NCBI GenBank assembly: GCA_964017235.1
Contig: OZ024936.1
Span: 37,470,040 to 37,534,039, forward strand
Direction: 5' to 3'
DNA: 64,000 bases
DNA from: Sabellastarte sp. h YS-2021
Lineage: Eukaryota > Annelida > Polychaeta > Sabellida > Sabellidae
Shown piece after piece: positions 1-11,186 of this stretch. A model generated the notes under the pieces. It did no database searches, was not told the origin of the DNA, and was given only the letters and a program-made list of their open reading frames with translations. How positions within the stretch are numbered: position 1 is the stretch's first letter; each line of letters begins with the position of its first letter. The translations under genes were made by a program, and so were the position numbers.

Positions 1-1130
1 GCAGAGTACCTGTCAGAATATGACCCTGGTTGTTGCTGTTGCATGAGACATAAAAATCACAACTTTGACCTTTGACAAAATTAAATCCACATAATAAAGA
101 AGTCCATATTTAAATATCCCTAACTCTATATCATTTTATTGTGTTATAGTATATTAATTATATCATATTTATTGCAATAACTGGCGTGACTTTTTTTTAA
201 ATATTTGAAGAACACGAACACCTGGTGTGATCCACAATCTTGCTGGAACTCTGTTTAAAGTAATTTTTGTGATTGTTTTATTGAAGCTAGAAATATAATA
301 TCTATACCAATTTAAAGGCAAATTTCTAGAGGTTATGTTCCTTTTGATTTGAGGAAAATTGTCCAATATTAAGATAATTGTTTTAAAAATTACTATGCAC
401 AGCAAATAATAATAAATAATATTCTTCTCTGTGACTTGTGTATGAAATTTAATGCAATAAAATGACATCAAACACTAAATATGTGTGATTAAATGAGAGG
501 AAAGGCAGGCTTTATCACTTGTGCTACATTTAGTGGGAATAGTTTACTGCTTCAGATATGATTTCTTATGCTTGACAAAATAGAATGTCCTTGTGGGTTA
601 GCAAGTTTGGCATCTAATGATATAGGCGGTCACCTCTGTGTAGGTATGACTCCCCAAAATGACAATGCAGAGTACCTGTCATAATATGACCCTGGTTGTT
701 GCTGTTGCATGAGACATAAAAATCACAACTTTGACCTTTGACAAAATTAAATCCACATAATAAAGAAGTCCATATTTAAATATCCCTAACTCTATCTCAT
801 TTTATTGTGTTACAGTATATTAATTATATCATATTTCTTGCAATAACTGGTGTGATTTTTTTTAAAATATTTGAAGAACACGAACGCCTGGTGTGATCCA
901 CAATCTTGCTGGAACTCTGTTTAAAATAATTTTTGTGATTGTTTTATTGAAGCTAGAAATATAATATCTATACCAATTTAAAGGCAAATTTCTAGAGGTT
1001 ATGTTCCTTTTGATTTAAGGAAAATTGGTCCAATATTAAGATAATTGTTTTAAAAATTACTATGCACAGCAAATAATAATAAATAATATTCTTCTCTGTG
1101 ACTTGTGGATGAAATTTAATGCAATATAAA
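1..1130 (+). repeat. Tandem ~665-bp unit, copies 1 and 2 (first part)
   Basis: The sequence starting at 1 recurs nearly unchanged from 665, and a third time from 5825. Copy 2 runs from 665 and resumes at about 5619 after an inserted element. Removing that insert (1131-5619) leaves a unit of about 670 bp, matching the first period. The unit is AT-rich, has no convincing gene, and carries a decayed tRNA-derived SINE near its end. Bases 1-76 are the tail of such a SINE. Copy 1 may begin before the window. Confidence 0.9.
594..745 (+). mobile_element. Decayed tRNA-derived SINE
   Basis: On the plus strand this matches, in order, the younger SINE at 14022-14176: GGTTAGCAAGTTTGGCATCT, then CACCTCTGTG, then a mutated B-box region, then ATATGACCCTGG, then a tail ending CAACTTTGACCTTTGAC. 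The A and B boxes are too degraded to act as a promoter. The relationship is inferred from this collinear similarity. Confidence 0.7.
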
Positions 1131-1261
1131 CTAGAGGATCGCTCGCAAAAAAAAAAGATAATGTTTTTGCATAGCAAAAACAAAGCGTCCCGAAAAGGAT
1201 ATAAAGGTGAGTGCTAAAGTATTAAGAAAATGCTTCGTTTCTAGCCTTATACTGTTGTGGC

Positions 1262-1545
1262 AACCAAAGTAAGCGCAGTCTGCTCTATCTAGCACGGTTT
1301 TCAAGATATAAGCATTTTTGTGTTTTGCAAAAAATAAAAAAATTAAAAATGTCCGCTATATTTGGCGAGACAAAAATATTTTGAAAATTGGCATGGCTAC
1401 TCTGCAGAGATACCCAGCAGGTCTAAAATTTTGTTGAGTTCGCTCCATATAGCACGGTTCTCAAGATATAAGCATTTTTGTGTTTTGCAAAAACTTTGAA
1501 AATTCAAAATGGCCACCATTTTTGGGGAGACAAAAATTTTTGTCA
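1262..1545 (+). repeat. Two diverged units of the 169-bp satellite
   Basis: Two copies of the CTATCTAGCACGGTTTTC / AAGCATTTTTGTGTTTTGC unit that is amplified at 3769-5215. The second passes at about 1545 into a segment that matches the 5' end of HLE family IV. Confidence 0.8.
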
Positions 1546-1649
1546 AAACCACTGCCGCGGTATGTATCTCCCGCCGAGCATTAAAGCAAAAGAAATAGCT
1601 TTTCCGAGATATTCACAATTTTTCATTTTCGTCTGTGAAAGCTCTGCCA

Positions 1650-3768
1650 AAAGTAGGTGAATGAGTTATTTGAGAAAAATTGGCTATCTGCAATACTATT
1701 AAGAGATAATTCACATTTACTCATTTTGAGGTGAATAATTAGCTATGGGTCTGAAACTTCAAGTGAAAGCTCTCCCAAAAGTAGGTGAATGAGTTATTTG
1801 AGAAAAATTGGGTATCTGCAATACTTTTAGAGATAATTCGCATTTACTCATTTTGAGTAGGTGAGTAATTAGCTATGGGTCTGAAACTTCACCAAGTGAA
1901 AGCTCTCCCAAAAGTAGGTGAATGAGTTATTTGAGAAAAATTGGCTATCTGCAATACTTTTAGAGATAATTCACATTTACTCATTTTCAGTAGGTGAGTA
2001 ATTAGCTATGGGTCTGAAACTTCAACAAGTGAAAGCTCTCCCAAAAGTAGGTGAATGAGTTATTTGAGAAAAATTGGCTATCTGCAATACTTTTAGAGAT
2101 AATTCGCATTTACTCATTTTGAGTAGGTGAGTAATTAGCTATGGGTCTGAAACTTCACAGAGTGAAAGCTCTCCCAAAAGTAGGTGAATGAGTTATTTGA
2201 GAAAAATTGGCTATCTGCAATACTTTTAGAGATAATTCGCATTTACTCATTTTGAGTAGGTGAGTAATTAGCTATGGGTCTGAAACTTCAAGTGAAAGCT
2301 CTCCCAAAAGTAGGTGAATGATTAATTTGAGAAAAACTGGCTATCTGCAATACTTTTAGAGATAATTCGCATTTACTCATTTTGAGTAGGTGAGTAATTA
2401 GCTATGGGTCTGAAACTTCACAGAGTGAAAGCTCTCCCAAAAGTAGGTGAATGAGTTATTTGAGAAAAATTGGCTATCTGCAATACTTTTAGAGATAATT
2501 CGCATTTACTCATTTTGAGTAGGTGAGTAATTAGCTATGGGTCTGAAACTTCACCAAGTGAAAGCTCTCCCAAAAGTAGGTGAATGATTAATTTGACAAA
2601 AATTGGCTATCTGCAATACTTTTAGAGATAATTCGCATTTACTCATTTTGAGTAGGCGAGTAATTAGCTATGGGTCTGAAACTTCACCAAGTGAAAGCTC
2701 TCCCAAAAGTAGGTGAATGATTAATTTGAGAAAAATTGGCTATCTGCAATACTTTTAGAGATAATTCGCATTTACTCATTTTGAGTAGGTGAGTAATTAG
2801 CTATGGGTCTGAAACTTCAACAAGTGAAAGCTCTCACAAAAGTAGGTGAATGAGTTATTTGAGAAAAATTGGCTATCTGCAATACTTTTAGAGATAATTC
2901 GCATTTACTCATTTTGAGTAGGTGAGTAATTAGCTATGGGTCTGAAACTTCACAGAGTGAAAGCTCTCCCAAAAGTAGGTGAATGAGTTATTTGAGAAAA
3001 ATTGGCTATCTGCAATACTTTTAGAGATAATTCGCATTTACTCATTTTGAGTAGGTGAGTAATTAGCTATGGGTCTGAAACTTCACCAAGTGAAAGCTCT
3101 CCCAAAAGTAGGTGAATGATTAATTTGAGAAAAATTGGCTATCTGCAATACTTTTAGAGATAATTCGCATTTACTCATTTTGAGTAGGTGAGTAATTAGC
3201 TATGGGTCTGAAACTTCACCAAGTGAAAGCTCTCCCAAAAGTAGGTGAATGAGTTATTTGAGAAAAATTGGCTATCTGCAATACTTTTAGAGATAATTCG
3301 CATTTACTCATTTTGAGTAGGTGAGTAATTAGCTATGGGTCTGAAACTTCACCAAGTGAAAGCTCTCCCAAAAGTAGGTGAATGATTAATTTGACAAAAA
3401 TTGGCTATCTGCAATACTTTTAGAGATAATTCGCATTTACTCATTTTGAGTAGGTGAGTAATTAGCTATGGGTCTGAAACTTCACAGAGTGAAAGCTCTC
3501 CCAAAAGTAGGTGAATGAGTTATTTGAGAAAAATTGGCTATCTGCAATACTTTTAGAGATAATTCGCATTTACTCATTTTCAGTAGGTGAGTAATTAGCT
3601 ATGGGTCTGAAACTTCACCAAGTGAAAGCTCTGCCAAAAGTAGGTGAATGAGTTATTTGAGAAAAATTGGCTATCTGCAATACTTTTAGAGATAATTCGC
3701 ATTTACTCATTTTGAGTAGGTGAGTAATTAGCTATGGGTCTGAAACTTCACCAAGTGAAAGCTCTTTG
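1650..3768 (+). repeat. 133-bp satellite array, about 16 units
   Basis: GTAGGTGAATGA recurs every 128-134 bp from 1653 to 3638. Two start variants alternate irregularly (GAGTTATTTGAG and GATTAATTTGAG), as do linker variants (CACAGAG, CACCAAG, CAACAAG, short CAAG). I could not fit a simple higher-order repeat. The same family recurs at 13860-14660, and a longer diverged version at 14880-15900, 20520-21260 and 48420-48760. Confidence 0.95.
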
Positions 3769-5215
3769 GGATAGCTGCTCTGCAGAGATACCCTGAAGAT
3801 AAAAAATTTCGTGGAAATCGCTCTATGTAGCATGGTTTTCCAAATATTAGCATTTTTGTGTTTTGCAATTTTGCGAAAAATTCGAAAATTCAAAATGGCC
3901 GCCATTTTTGGCAAGACAAAATTTTTTTGAAAATTGGCATGGCTACTCTGCAGAGATACCCTGTGGGTCAAAAATTTCGTCGAAATCGCTCTATCTAGCA
4001 CGGTTTTCGAGATATAAGCATTTTTATGTTTTGCAATTTTTGCGAAAAATTCGAAAATTCAAAATGGCCGCCATTTTTGGCGAGACAAAATTTTTTTCAA
4101 AATTGGCATGGCTACTCTGCAGAGATACCCTTTGGGTCAAAAATTTCGTCGAAATCGCTCTATCTAGCACGGTTTTCGAGATATAAGCATTTTTGTGTTT
4201 TGCAATTTTTGCGAAAAATTCGAAAATTCAAAATGGCCGCCATTTTTGGCGAGACAAAATTTTTTTCAAAATTGGGATAACTACTCTGCAGAGATACCCT
4301 TTGGGTCAAAAATTTCGTCGAAATCGCTCTATCTAGCACGGTTTTCGAGATATAAGCATTTTTGTGTTTTGCAATTTTGCGAAAAATTCGAAAATTCAAA
4401 ATGGCCGCCATTTTTGGCGAGACAAAATTTTTTTGAAAATTGGCATGGCTACTCTGCAGAGATACCCTGTGGGTCAAAAATTTCGTCGAAATCGCTCTAT
4501 CTAGCACGGTTTTCGAGATATAAGCATTTTTATGTTTTGCAATTTTTGCGAAAAATTCGAAAATTCAAAATGGCCGCCATTTTTGGCGAGACAAAATTTT
4601 TTTGAAAATTGGCATGGCTACTCTGCAGAGATACCCTGTGGGTCAAAAATTTCGTCGAAATCACTCTATCTAGCACGGTTTTCGAGATATAAGCATTTTT
4701 GTGTTTTGCAATTTTTGCGAAAAATTCGAAAATTCAAAATGGCCGCCATTTTTGGCGAGACAAAATTTTTTTCAAAATTGGGATAACTACTCTGCAGAGA
4801 TACCCTTTGGGTCAAAAATTTCGTCGAAATCGCTCTATCTAGCAGGGTTTTCGAGATATAAGCATTTTTGTGTTTTGCAATTTTTGCGAAAATTTCGAAA
4901 ATTCAAAATGGCCGCCATTTTTGGCGAGACCAAAATTTTTTGAAAATTGGGAAAAGTACTCCGCAGAGATATCCTGCGGGTCAAAAATTTTGTCGAAATT
5001 GCTCTATCTAGCACGGTTTTTGAGATATAAGCATTTTTGTCTTTTGCAATTTTTGCGAAAATTTCGAAAATTCAAAATGGCCGCCATTTTGGGCGAGACA
5101 AAAATTTTTTGAAAATTGGGAAAACTACTCCGCAGAGATACCCTGCGGGTCAAAAATTTCGCCGAAATCGCTCTATCTAGCACGGTTTTCGAGATATAAA
5201 CATTTTTGTGTTTTC
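3769..5215 (+). repeat. 169-bp satellite array, about 8.5 units
   Basis: Units of 169 bp (some 168) run from GCTACTCTGCAGAGATACCC through CTATCTAGCACGGTTTTCGA to AAAATGGCCGCCATTTTTGG. Because 169 is not a multiple of 3 and stops are rare, long overlapping open frames arise on both strands. They are artefacts of the repeat. Each unit contains one AAAATGGCCGCCATTTT block, which resembles a YY1 site. Confidence 0.95.
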
Positions 5216-5619
5216 CTTATTTGGAAAATTCGTAATGATTAATTAATCATTAATTACTCGGCCATTTCTTGACCAATCAATGCCAAAATCTAATGATTTC
5301 CAGATTTTAATAGAATGAATGTATTTGCCAAGTTTCAGGTGAATTGATAAAATTCCTTTCAAGTTATCATCCGGACAAGCTTCCCCATCGAAAAAAGACA
5401 TTTTTGGTCATGTGACCTCTCTGATTGGTTGAAATGTCACTGCAGCATATTCAAAAAAATTCCCCAAGGCTACTGCCTAAACCTGCCAAATTTGAAAAGA
5501 ATCCGCCTAACGGTTACAGAGTTATAAGGAAAACAAAATGCGGAGCCGGCGGAGCCGGCGGAGCCGGCGGAGCCTGAAGCTCTCCCATACACAAACAAGC
5601 GTCCCTTGCGGGACGCTTA
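5216..5619 (+). repeat. HLE II-a 3' end with 9-bp minisatellite and terminal hairpin
   Basis: A single-copy tail leads to four or so GGAGCCGGC units (about 5541-5575) and then a perfect hairpin, arms AAGCGTCCC and GGGACGCTT around a TTGC loop, at the element's right border. Confidence 0.8.
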
Positions 5620-6190
5620 ATGACATCAAACACTAAAAATGTATGATTAACTGAGAGGAAAGGCAGGCTTTATCACTTGTGCTACCTTTAGTGGGAATAG
5701 TTTAGTGCTTCAGATATGATTTCTTATGCTTGACAAAATAGAATGTCCTTGTGGGTTAGCAAGTTTGACATCTGATGATAGGCTGTCACCTCTGTGTAGG
5801 TATGACTCCCCAAAATGACAATGCAGAGTACCTTTCATAATATGACCCTGGCTGTTGCTGTTGCATGAGACATAAAAATCACAACTTTGACCTTTGACAA
5901 AATTAAATCCACATAATAAAGAAGTCCATATTTAAATATCTCTAACTCTATATCATTTTATTGTTACAGTATATTATTTCTATCATATTTATTACAATAA
6001 GTTTGACTTTTTTAAATATCTGAAGAACATGAACACCTGTTCAGATCCACAATCTTGCACAAACTCTGTTCAAAATATTTTTTTGTTTTATTGAAGCTAG
6101 CAATATAATATCTATACCAATTTAATAGCAACATCAATAGGTTATGTTCCTTTTGATTTGAGGAAGATTGGTGTAATATTATCCAAGATA
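5620..6190 (+). repeat. 665-bp repeat, end of copy 2 and partial copy 3
   Basis: TGACATCAAACACTAAA resumes exactly where copy 1 continues at 462. Copy 3 begins at 5825 and fades by about 6190. No gene is visible. Confidence 0.85.
5755..5905 (+). mobile_element. Decayed tRNA-derived SINE, second copy
   Basis: Parallel copy of the decayed SINE at 594-745, carried along in the tandem unit. It reads GGCTGTCACCTCTGTG and ACCCTGGCTGTTG, slightly closer to the younger SINE at 14022. Confidence 0.65.
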
Positions 6191-7030
6191 TTAGTTTTAT
6201 ATATAATAAGCTTGAGCTGATTTTTGGCTCAACCTGAGCTTGATTCCTTTTGTGAATATAGCCCCAGAACCCAGTCATCAGGTTATCATTGTCTCCTGAA
6301 AATATTTTCGGTTCACACAACTTACAATTTCCCGGGGGTCTCAGAAGAAAAATGGTCACGGTACCAGACTAATCAAAAGACGTTTTTCAGAAAGAAAAGA
6401 TTCACGTCATATGTTTTCAAGAGAAACCGGTCCAGATAGATCTTATCAGCACAGTTTAATTAGGTCGCTGAGGTCAATAACAAAAATCCCTCCACAAATC
6501 TTAAAAAACACAAGATCAAAAACTGTAATATTTATAGAATGTTTACTAGTTGAAATTATTCAAAACGAGCCGAAAACGGCAATTAGTTTCCACTCGAAAC
6601 GCCCGAAATTCACGAAAAAAGACTCGCAAAATCCCACAACAGTATCTAGGGTTGGCCATCTCAAAATCTAGAAAAAAGGTTAAGTCTACAGTGCAAAATC
6701 CCAAAACCTGATAATTTCAATAAAAACAGTGGCTATGACAACAGCTTTCATGGGATCTGGCTGAAAAAAACCTTGTGAATTATAGATCTATACACTTTTC
6801 CATAGAATTCGGTGAAAATTCATGAACGGGTTTGGAAGTTATGGGCCAGGTTAAAGTTTTTGTGACTGACAGATGGACGAACAAGATTCAATGTCCCCCG
6901 CTTCCGCCTTGACAAAATATGAAAAACAATAAAAACAGTTTAAAAAGATTCCAATAACATCTACAACTTGGTAATGTCACAGATGTCTGACTGACAGCAC
7001 CTAACCAACCCACTGGCCCCCAAAACTCAC
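6191..7030. other. No gene recognised; probable PI31 intron
   Basis: Lies downstream of the last visible PI31 exon on the minus strand. Short open frames show no recognisable domain or codon conservation, and I see no further exon. Confidence 0.5.
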
Positions 7031-7225
7031 CAGCCGCCACTGGACCCAGCCTGTTGGTGAGGTCCCACCCTCAGGGGGATGTGTGTACTTGAACACCCCT
7101 CCTTTTTATGCTGTTTCTTCTGACTTGACTGACCGAGATCAGGCTTGGGGGCATCGAAATTCTTGACAGGCCCCACAACCTCTTTATCCAGTCTGTTCTG
7201 CAGCTCATCCAGCTTCCTGTAGGCC
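7031..7225 (-). CDS. PSMF1: PI31-like proteasome inhibitor, third visible exon
   Basis: A 195-bp exon. On the minus strand it follows a CTCTCCAG acceptor and ends at a CTG/GTGAGT donor. It encodes a piece starting (K)AYRKLDELQNRL and running to PLRVGPHQQAGSSGG. The first codon is split: the previous exon supplies AA and this one supplies G, making Lys. AYRKLDELQNRLDKEVVGPVKNF resembles the end of the PI31 FP domain (dimerisation and Fbxo7-type fold). PLRVGP resembles the start of the Pro/Gly-rich proteasome-binding tail. PI31 binds the 20S proteasome and modulates its activity and transport. The rest of the tail must be in exons at lower coordinates, outside the window. The family call is by recognition only. 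Confidence 0.75.
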
Positions 7226-7581
7226 CTGGAGAGGGCAATAAATGGGACAAGATGAAGAAGGCTCTGCACTCAAACATTTAATAAGTGGTTTAACACTGTA
7301 TTCCCAAAGAACGTACATGTGTATATTGTAAATCAGGTACATCTCTGGACATTTAGTGAAAGCTTAAAAAAATCAGTATCAGCCCATTTTTCCTTGAAAG
7401 TTACAATTTCAGAAAATCCTCACTTTTTTCCATTCCCATTCACTGCTGACAGTGGTACACACATAAATGTGTACCACACCTACCAAGTCATTCTATCACG
7501 GATAAAAATACCACATACAAAGAAAATTTGTAAGGGTACTATGATGAGCATTATAACTCAATTCTGTGAAGATATTTTTAA
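7226..7581. other. PI31 intron, no feature seen
   Basis: Intron between the exons at 8529-8608 and 7031-7225. The plus-strand open frame at 7319-7726 runs into the HLE I-a terminus and is not a gene. Confidence 0.5.
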
Positions 7582-8494
7582 AAATAGCATCAGAGATGCT
7601 CGTACCCCACAGCCTGGGGGCATAGTTTTCAACACCATGAGATATAGAAGTAGTGAAACAGTACACAGATTGGGATACTTTCAGAGCAGTGTCAGTGTCC
7701 AAATAATGTTTAAGTTCAGAAAATAACATCTAAGAGAAAGAAAGTGCATGTAAATATTAAGTATTAAAACAAGGCAATTCAGTAAACTACAAGTTATGAA
7801 GCTTGAAGACTTCTCCCATTTTGATATTCATTTGTATTTTTGAATTATGGTTTGAATGTTTTGAATATTACCTATACATACAAATGTGGTAATACATGCT
7901 TTTATGTGGAGTTGGGGCCAAAACCTGTGGCTCACTTGAAGCAATACCATCTGTTACAATGGGAAGTTGCAAAAGTAAAACAGTTAATGAATTCTAATAT
8001 GACTTTACCAGTGCTTAATCTACATCAAAAGACACCCAAAAGTGCAACAAACCAAGATTCAAGTAAAAAGATATAAGAGAGATATAAGAAAGATAAAATA
8101 GCATCAGATATCCCCGTAGAGAGATAAAATAGCATCAGATATGCAAGATCAAAGGTCAAATCCATGTCACACCATGACGTTGCACACATATAACCTCCGA
8201 CCAATGTCCCTACCAAATATCAACTTCCTACACCTTATGGTTTCCGAAATATAGCCCGGACAAGATTTTCAAATTCAAGGTCACTACAGTAAGGTCAAAG
8301 GTCAAATCAAGGTCACACCATGATGTTGCACACCTACACCCCCTAACCAATGTCCCTACCACGTATCAACTTCCTACACCTTACGGTTTCCGAGATACAG
8401 GCTGGACAACCTTCTTCCCGCAGCCCGCCCATCCATCCGGACACCATGAGTGAAAACAATACCCCGACAGCCCTTAAGGGCTGTGGGGTAAAAA
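7582..8494 (+). mobile_element. HLE family I, copy a
   Basis: Starts AAATAGCATCAGAGATGCTC followed by GTACCCCACAGCC. It ends with a hairpin whose arms are ACCCCGACAGCCC and GGGCTGTGGGGT (about 8461-8489) followed by AAAA. The 5' motif thus matches one arm of the 3' hairpin. Internally it has about two GGTCA-rich satellite units (8208-8450) and two degenerate copies of its own 5' end at about 8097-8140. It is non-coding. Copies b (9521) and c (54656) share both ends. Confidence 0.75.
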
Positions 8495-8528
8495 CTGTAA
8501 TCTAAATTTAAAAACCTGGTTGACTTAC

Positions 8529-8608
8529 TTATCAAATGATGACACATCACCAGTGCAGTAATCACTGTACTTGAAAGAAGCATCGCTCACCAATTTGTCC
8601 TTTACACG
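8529..8608 (-). CDS. PSMF1: PI31-like proteasome inhibitor, second visible exon
   Basis: An 80-bp exon with a CTTGCAG acceptor and a GATAA/GTAAGT donor on the minus strand. It encodes RVKDKLVSDASFKYSDYCTG and then DVSSFDK, the Lys being completed by the next exon. Phase 0 at its start fits the 162-bp exon upstream, and phase 2 at its end fits the 195-bp exon downstream. Together the three exons give one continuous reading frame of about 145 residues. This stretch corresponds to the second half of the PI31 FP domain. The HLE I-a terminus lies only 34 bp beyond the donor. Confidence 0.75.
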
Positions 8609-8817
8609 CTGCAAGTAGGTACAAAATAATAGAAATTGGATGTTAAAAGTTTCACTGATTGAATGTAACTTTTTCAGTTGAAGTCATGGTATTGCAATAA
8701 ACAGTGTGACAAATATTAAAACCTCAGCAAATCAATTGATGTATTTGTAGTTGACCTGCTTGTCAATAGTTTACAACACATACAAATCTTCAATTTTATA
8801 CTCATTTATATTGATTA

Positions 8818-9350
8818 GATTGCGCCAACTTGATGCCAACATGTCCCCAGACAGGTCATCCCTCACACCACAGACTTTAATTGGGTATTTTTTGTGGGAC
8901 CCATTTTCTCTATGCCATGATTATTATGATACCCCCAAAACCTAATCACCTCTAGATACTCTTGGGGTAAACATATCCCGAAAATCTGGTGAAAATACAT
9001 GTATGGGTGTAGGCTATGAACACCCACAAACTTTAAGACCAAAAAATCTGTAAAGTGTATCTTTTGTAGGACCCATTTTCTGTATGCGATGATTTTTATG
9101 AAAGCATAACTAGACTGGGCCAACTCAGTGATAGCATATCCTCATACTGGTCATCACTCATGCCACCGGCTTTGACTGGGTATTTTCCATGGCATCCATC
9201 TCACATATGCCATAATTATTAGGAAAACAGTAGATTGGGCCTACTTGGTGCCAACATATCCCCAGACAGGTCATCACTCATGCCATAGGATTTGACTGGG
9301 TAATTTCCATGGGAACAATCTTCTGTATGCCATAAATTTGAAGAAAACAT
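8818..9350 (+). repeat. Diverged tandem repeat, about 120-bp units
   Basis: Three clear units, each with TCATCACTCATGCCA or TCATCCCTCACACCA then TTTGACTGGGTATTTT-like sequence and TATGCCATAATTATTA, start near 8819, 9111 and 9232. A more degraded one lies at 8960-9110. It is non-coding intronic sequence. Confidence 0.75.
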
Positions 9351-9520
9351 AATCACCCACTATTATAAGAACTTCAGCAATCTATAATATGTTCATTTTA
9401 CCAAACAAAATTGCATCGACAGACAACAGATACATAACTACATGTATTTTGAAATATTTTATAATTATCATATTTAAGATAAAGAATTGAACTACACTGC
9501 GGTATTAATAAATATGCATA

Positions 9521-11186
9521 AAAATAGCATCAGAGATGCCCGTACCCCATAGCCTGGGGAAATAATTTTCAACAGCATGAGATATAGAAGTAGTGAAACA
9601 GTACAAAGATCGGGATACTTTCAGAGCAGTGTCAGTCATATAAAGGTAAAATAATGTTTAAGTAGAGAAAATAATATCTAAGAGAAAGAAAATGTACATA
9701 AAGATTAAGTATTAAAATAAGACAATTCAATAGCTAGATGTCAGCCTTAATCAGTAAATTAAAAATTGTGAAGTTGTAAAATTTATTAACTGATGAAAAG
9801 CTGTCAATGAAAATAGCACAATTCTGTAAAAGTACAGTTGAACCTCAATTATCCGGCCCTCTATAATCCGAATCCCTGGATTAACCGAACCGAAATCTTG
9901 TCTCCCTGCTGGCAGTACGTATAATGCATGGTCTAGCATGAGCGATATTAAGGGATTTTACACATTCTCGGAAACCATTAATTCTAGTGCTTTATAAAAC
10001 ATACCATCCACAAAAAATGCCTAACTTCTTTGATCTTTATTGCATTGTTTCAACAGGGGAGGGGTTAATTCATTTACAGAACCCCACTACACAACTTCTT
10101 TGATAATGCGCCTATCACTGATTGTGTGTTCGATTGCTTTTTTAAATTTATAATCTCCCGGAGTAGATTCATTCATAGACTGATGTGTATTAAAAGAAAA
10201 ACATCAACAATGCATTGCCAACCGAACATACTTGAAGACTTGTATTATTAGGTCGTTGTAAAAAATAATCTCCCAGAGTTTTTCACTTGACAAAATGCAT
10301 GACGAAGTTTATCTAAAAATGAAATGTCAACACTGCATATACAAAATGAACACACCCAGCTGAAGTCTGCGTAATATTTTAAATAATAATGCATGAAAAT
10401 ATACGTAGATATAGAGCAAATAAGTCAAAATTAGAAGGTTAGTTATACCGGTATTATATTACACATATTTATTAATCTACTTCACCAATGACCACCCACG
10501 TCAATATTTAGTGCATTAAAGCAATTTTTCTTCAACTATCGCCCACTTGGTAACCCATAGATCGCGAATTTCTTTTTCCTTCATCTATTCGAACCCCTCG
10601 ATTATCCGATCCGATTGTATATCTCCCATTGGGTTTGGATAATTGAGGTTCTACTGTACATATAATAATCAATTGCAGCAATCCATATATCTTTGACATC
10701 ACATTTCTCAAATATTGCAGGGGCACACACTTTGTCAGAGTCAAAGTTAAAGGTCACACCATGATGCACACCTACACCCCCTAACCAATGTCCCTACCAA
10801 GTGTCAATCTTCTACACCTTATGGAATCTAAGAACTCATGGTCACTATGACAAGGTCAAACGTTAAATAAAGATCACAACATGATTTTGCACACCAACAA
10901 CCCTTAAGCAATGTACTACCAAGTATCAACTTTCTACACCTTGCGGTTTCCAAGATACAGCCCAGATAAGATTTTTAAATTCAAAGTCACTACGGCAAGG
11001 TCAAAGGGCAAATCAAGGTCACACGATGACGTTGCACATCTACAGCCCCTAACCAATGTCCCCACCATGTATCAACCTCCTACACCTTACGGCTTCTGAG
11101 ATACAGCCCAGACAAACTTTTCCACCCCCAATACGGACACCATGGGTGAAACAATACCCCGAAAACTGTTCAGGGCTGTGGGGTAA
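9521..11186 (+). mobile_element. HLE family I, copy b
   Basis: Same 5' end as copy a (AAATAGCATCAGAGATGCCC, then GTACCCCATAGCC). The 3' end GGGCTGTGGGGTAAAA is at about 11171-11186, but its hairpin is partly decayed. It holds GGTCA-type satellite units at about 10735-11110 and is interrupted by the MITE at 9835-10656. Non-coding. Confidence 0.7.
9835..10656. mobile_element. pogo/Tigger-like MITE
   Basis: An 822-bp non-coding element with terminal inverted repeats. The left end is CAGTTGAACCTCAATTATCC; the right end, read on the minus strand, is CAGTAGAACCTCAATTATCC. TA dinucleotides lie at both borders (9833-9834 and 10657-10658), the expected Tc1/mariner target duplication. CAGTTGAACCTC-type ends are characteristic of the pogo/Tigger group. 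No transposase is present. It sits inside HLE I-b and so is younger. Confidence 0.85.

Larger units (their letters stand above)
1131..5619 (+). mobile_element. Hairpin-ended satellite-bearing element (HLE family II, copy a)
   Basis: This non-coding insert splits copy 2 of the 665-bp repeat. It starts CTAGAGGATC, has AAGCGTCCC near its 5' end (about 1184-1192), and ends with a hairpin whose arms are AAGCGTCCC (5597-5605) and GGGACGCTT (5610-5618). The uninterrupted paralogue at 441-480 serves as an empty site and shows essentially no target duplication. The interior is satellite: two diverged 169-bp units, then 16 units of about 133 bp, then about eight 169-bp units. A 5' motif repeated in a 3' hairpin, central minisatellites and no TSD are features known for Helentron-associated non-autonomous elements. 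Assignment to that group is inference because no Rep/helicase gene is present. Confidence 0.75.

Noticed and set aside
1650-3768. Regularly spaced repeats that might suggest a CRISPR array
   Set aside because: Units of 133 bp are repeated along their whole length with no unique spacers, in a eukaryotic setting. It is a satellite.
3732-5112. Overlapping open frames on both strands with repeated NSKWPPFLARQNFF / YLARFSRYKHF peptides
   Set aside because: They follow the 169-bp satellite period, shift frame each unit and have no independent coding signal. They are by-products of the repeat.
8374-8583. Continuous minus-strand ORF overlapping the 80-bp PI31 exon
   Set aside because: It is in a different frame and runs into the HLE I-a hairpin. 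The exon with good splice sites and matching phases explains the conserved part better.
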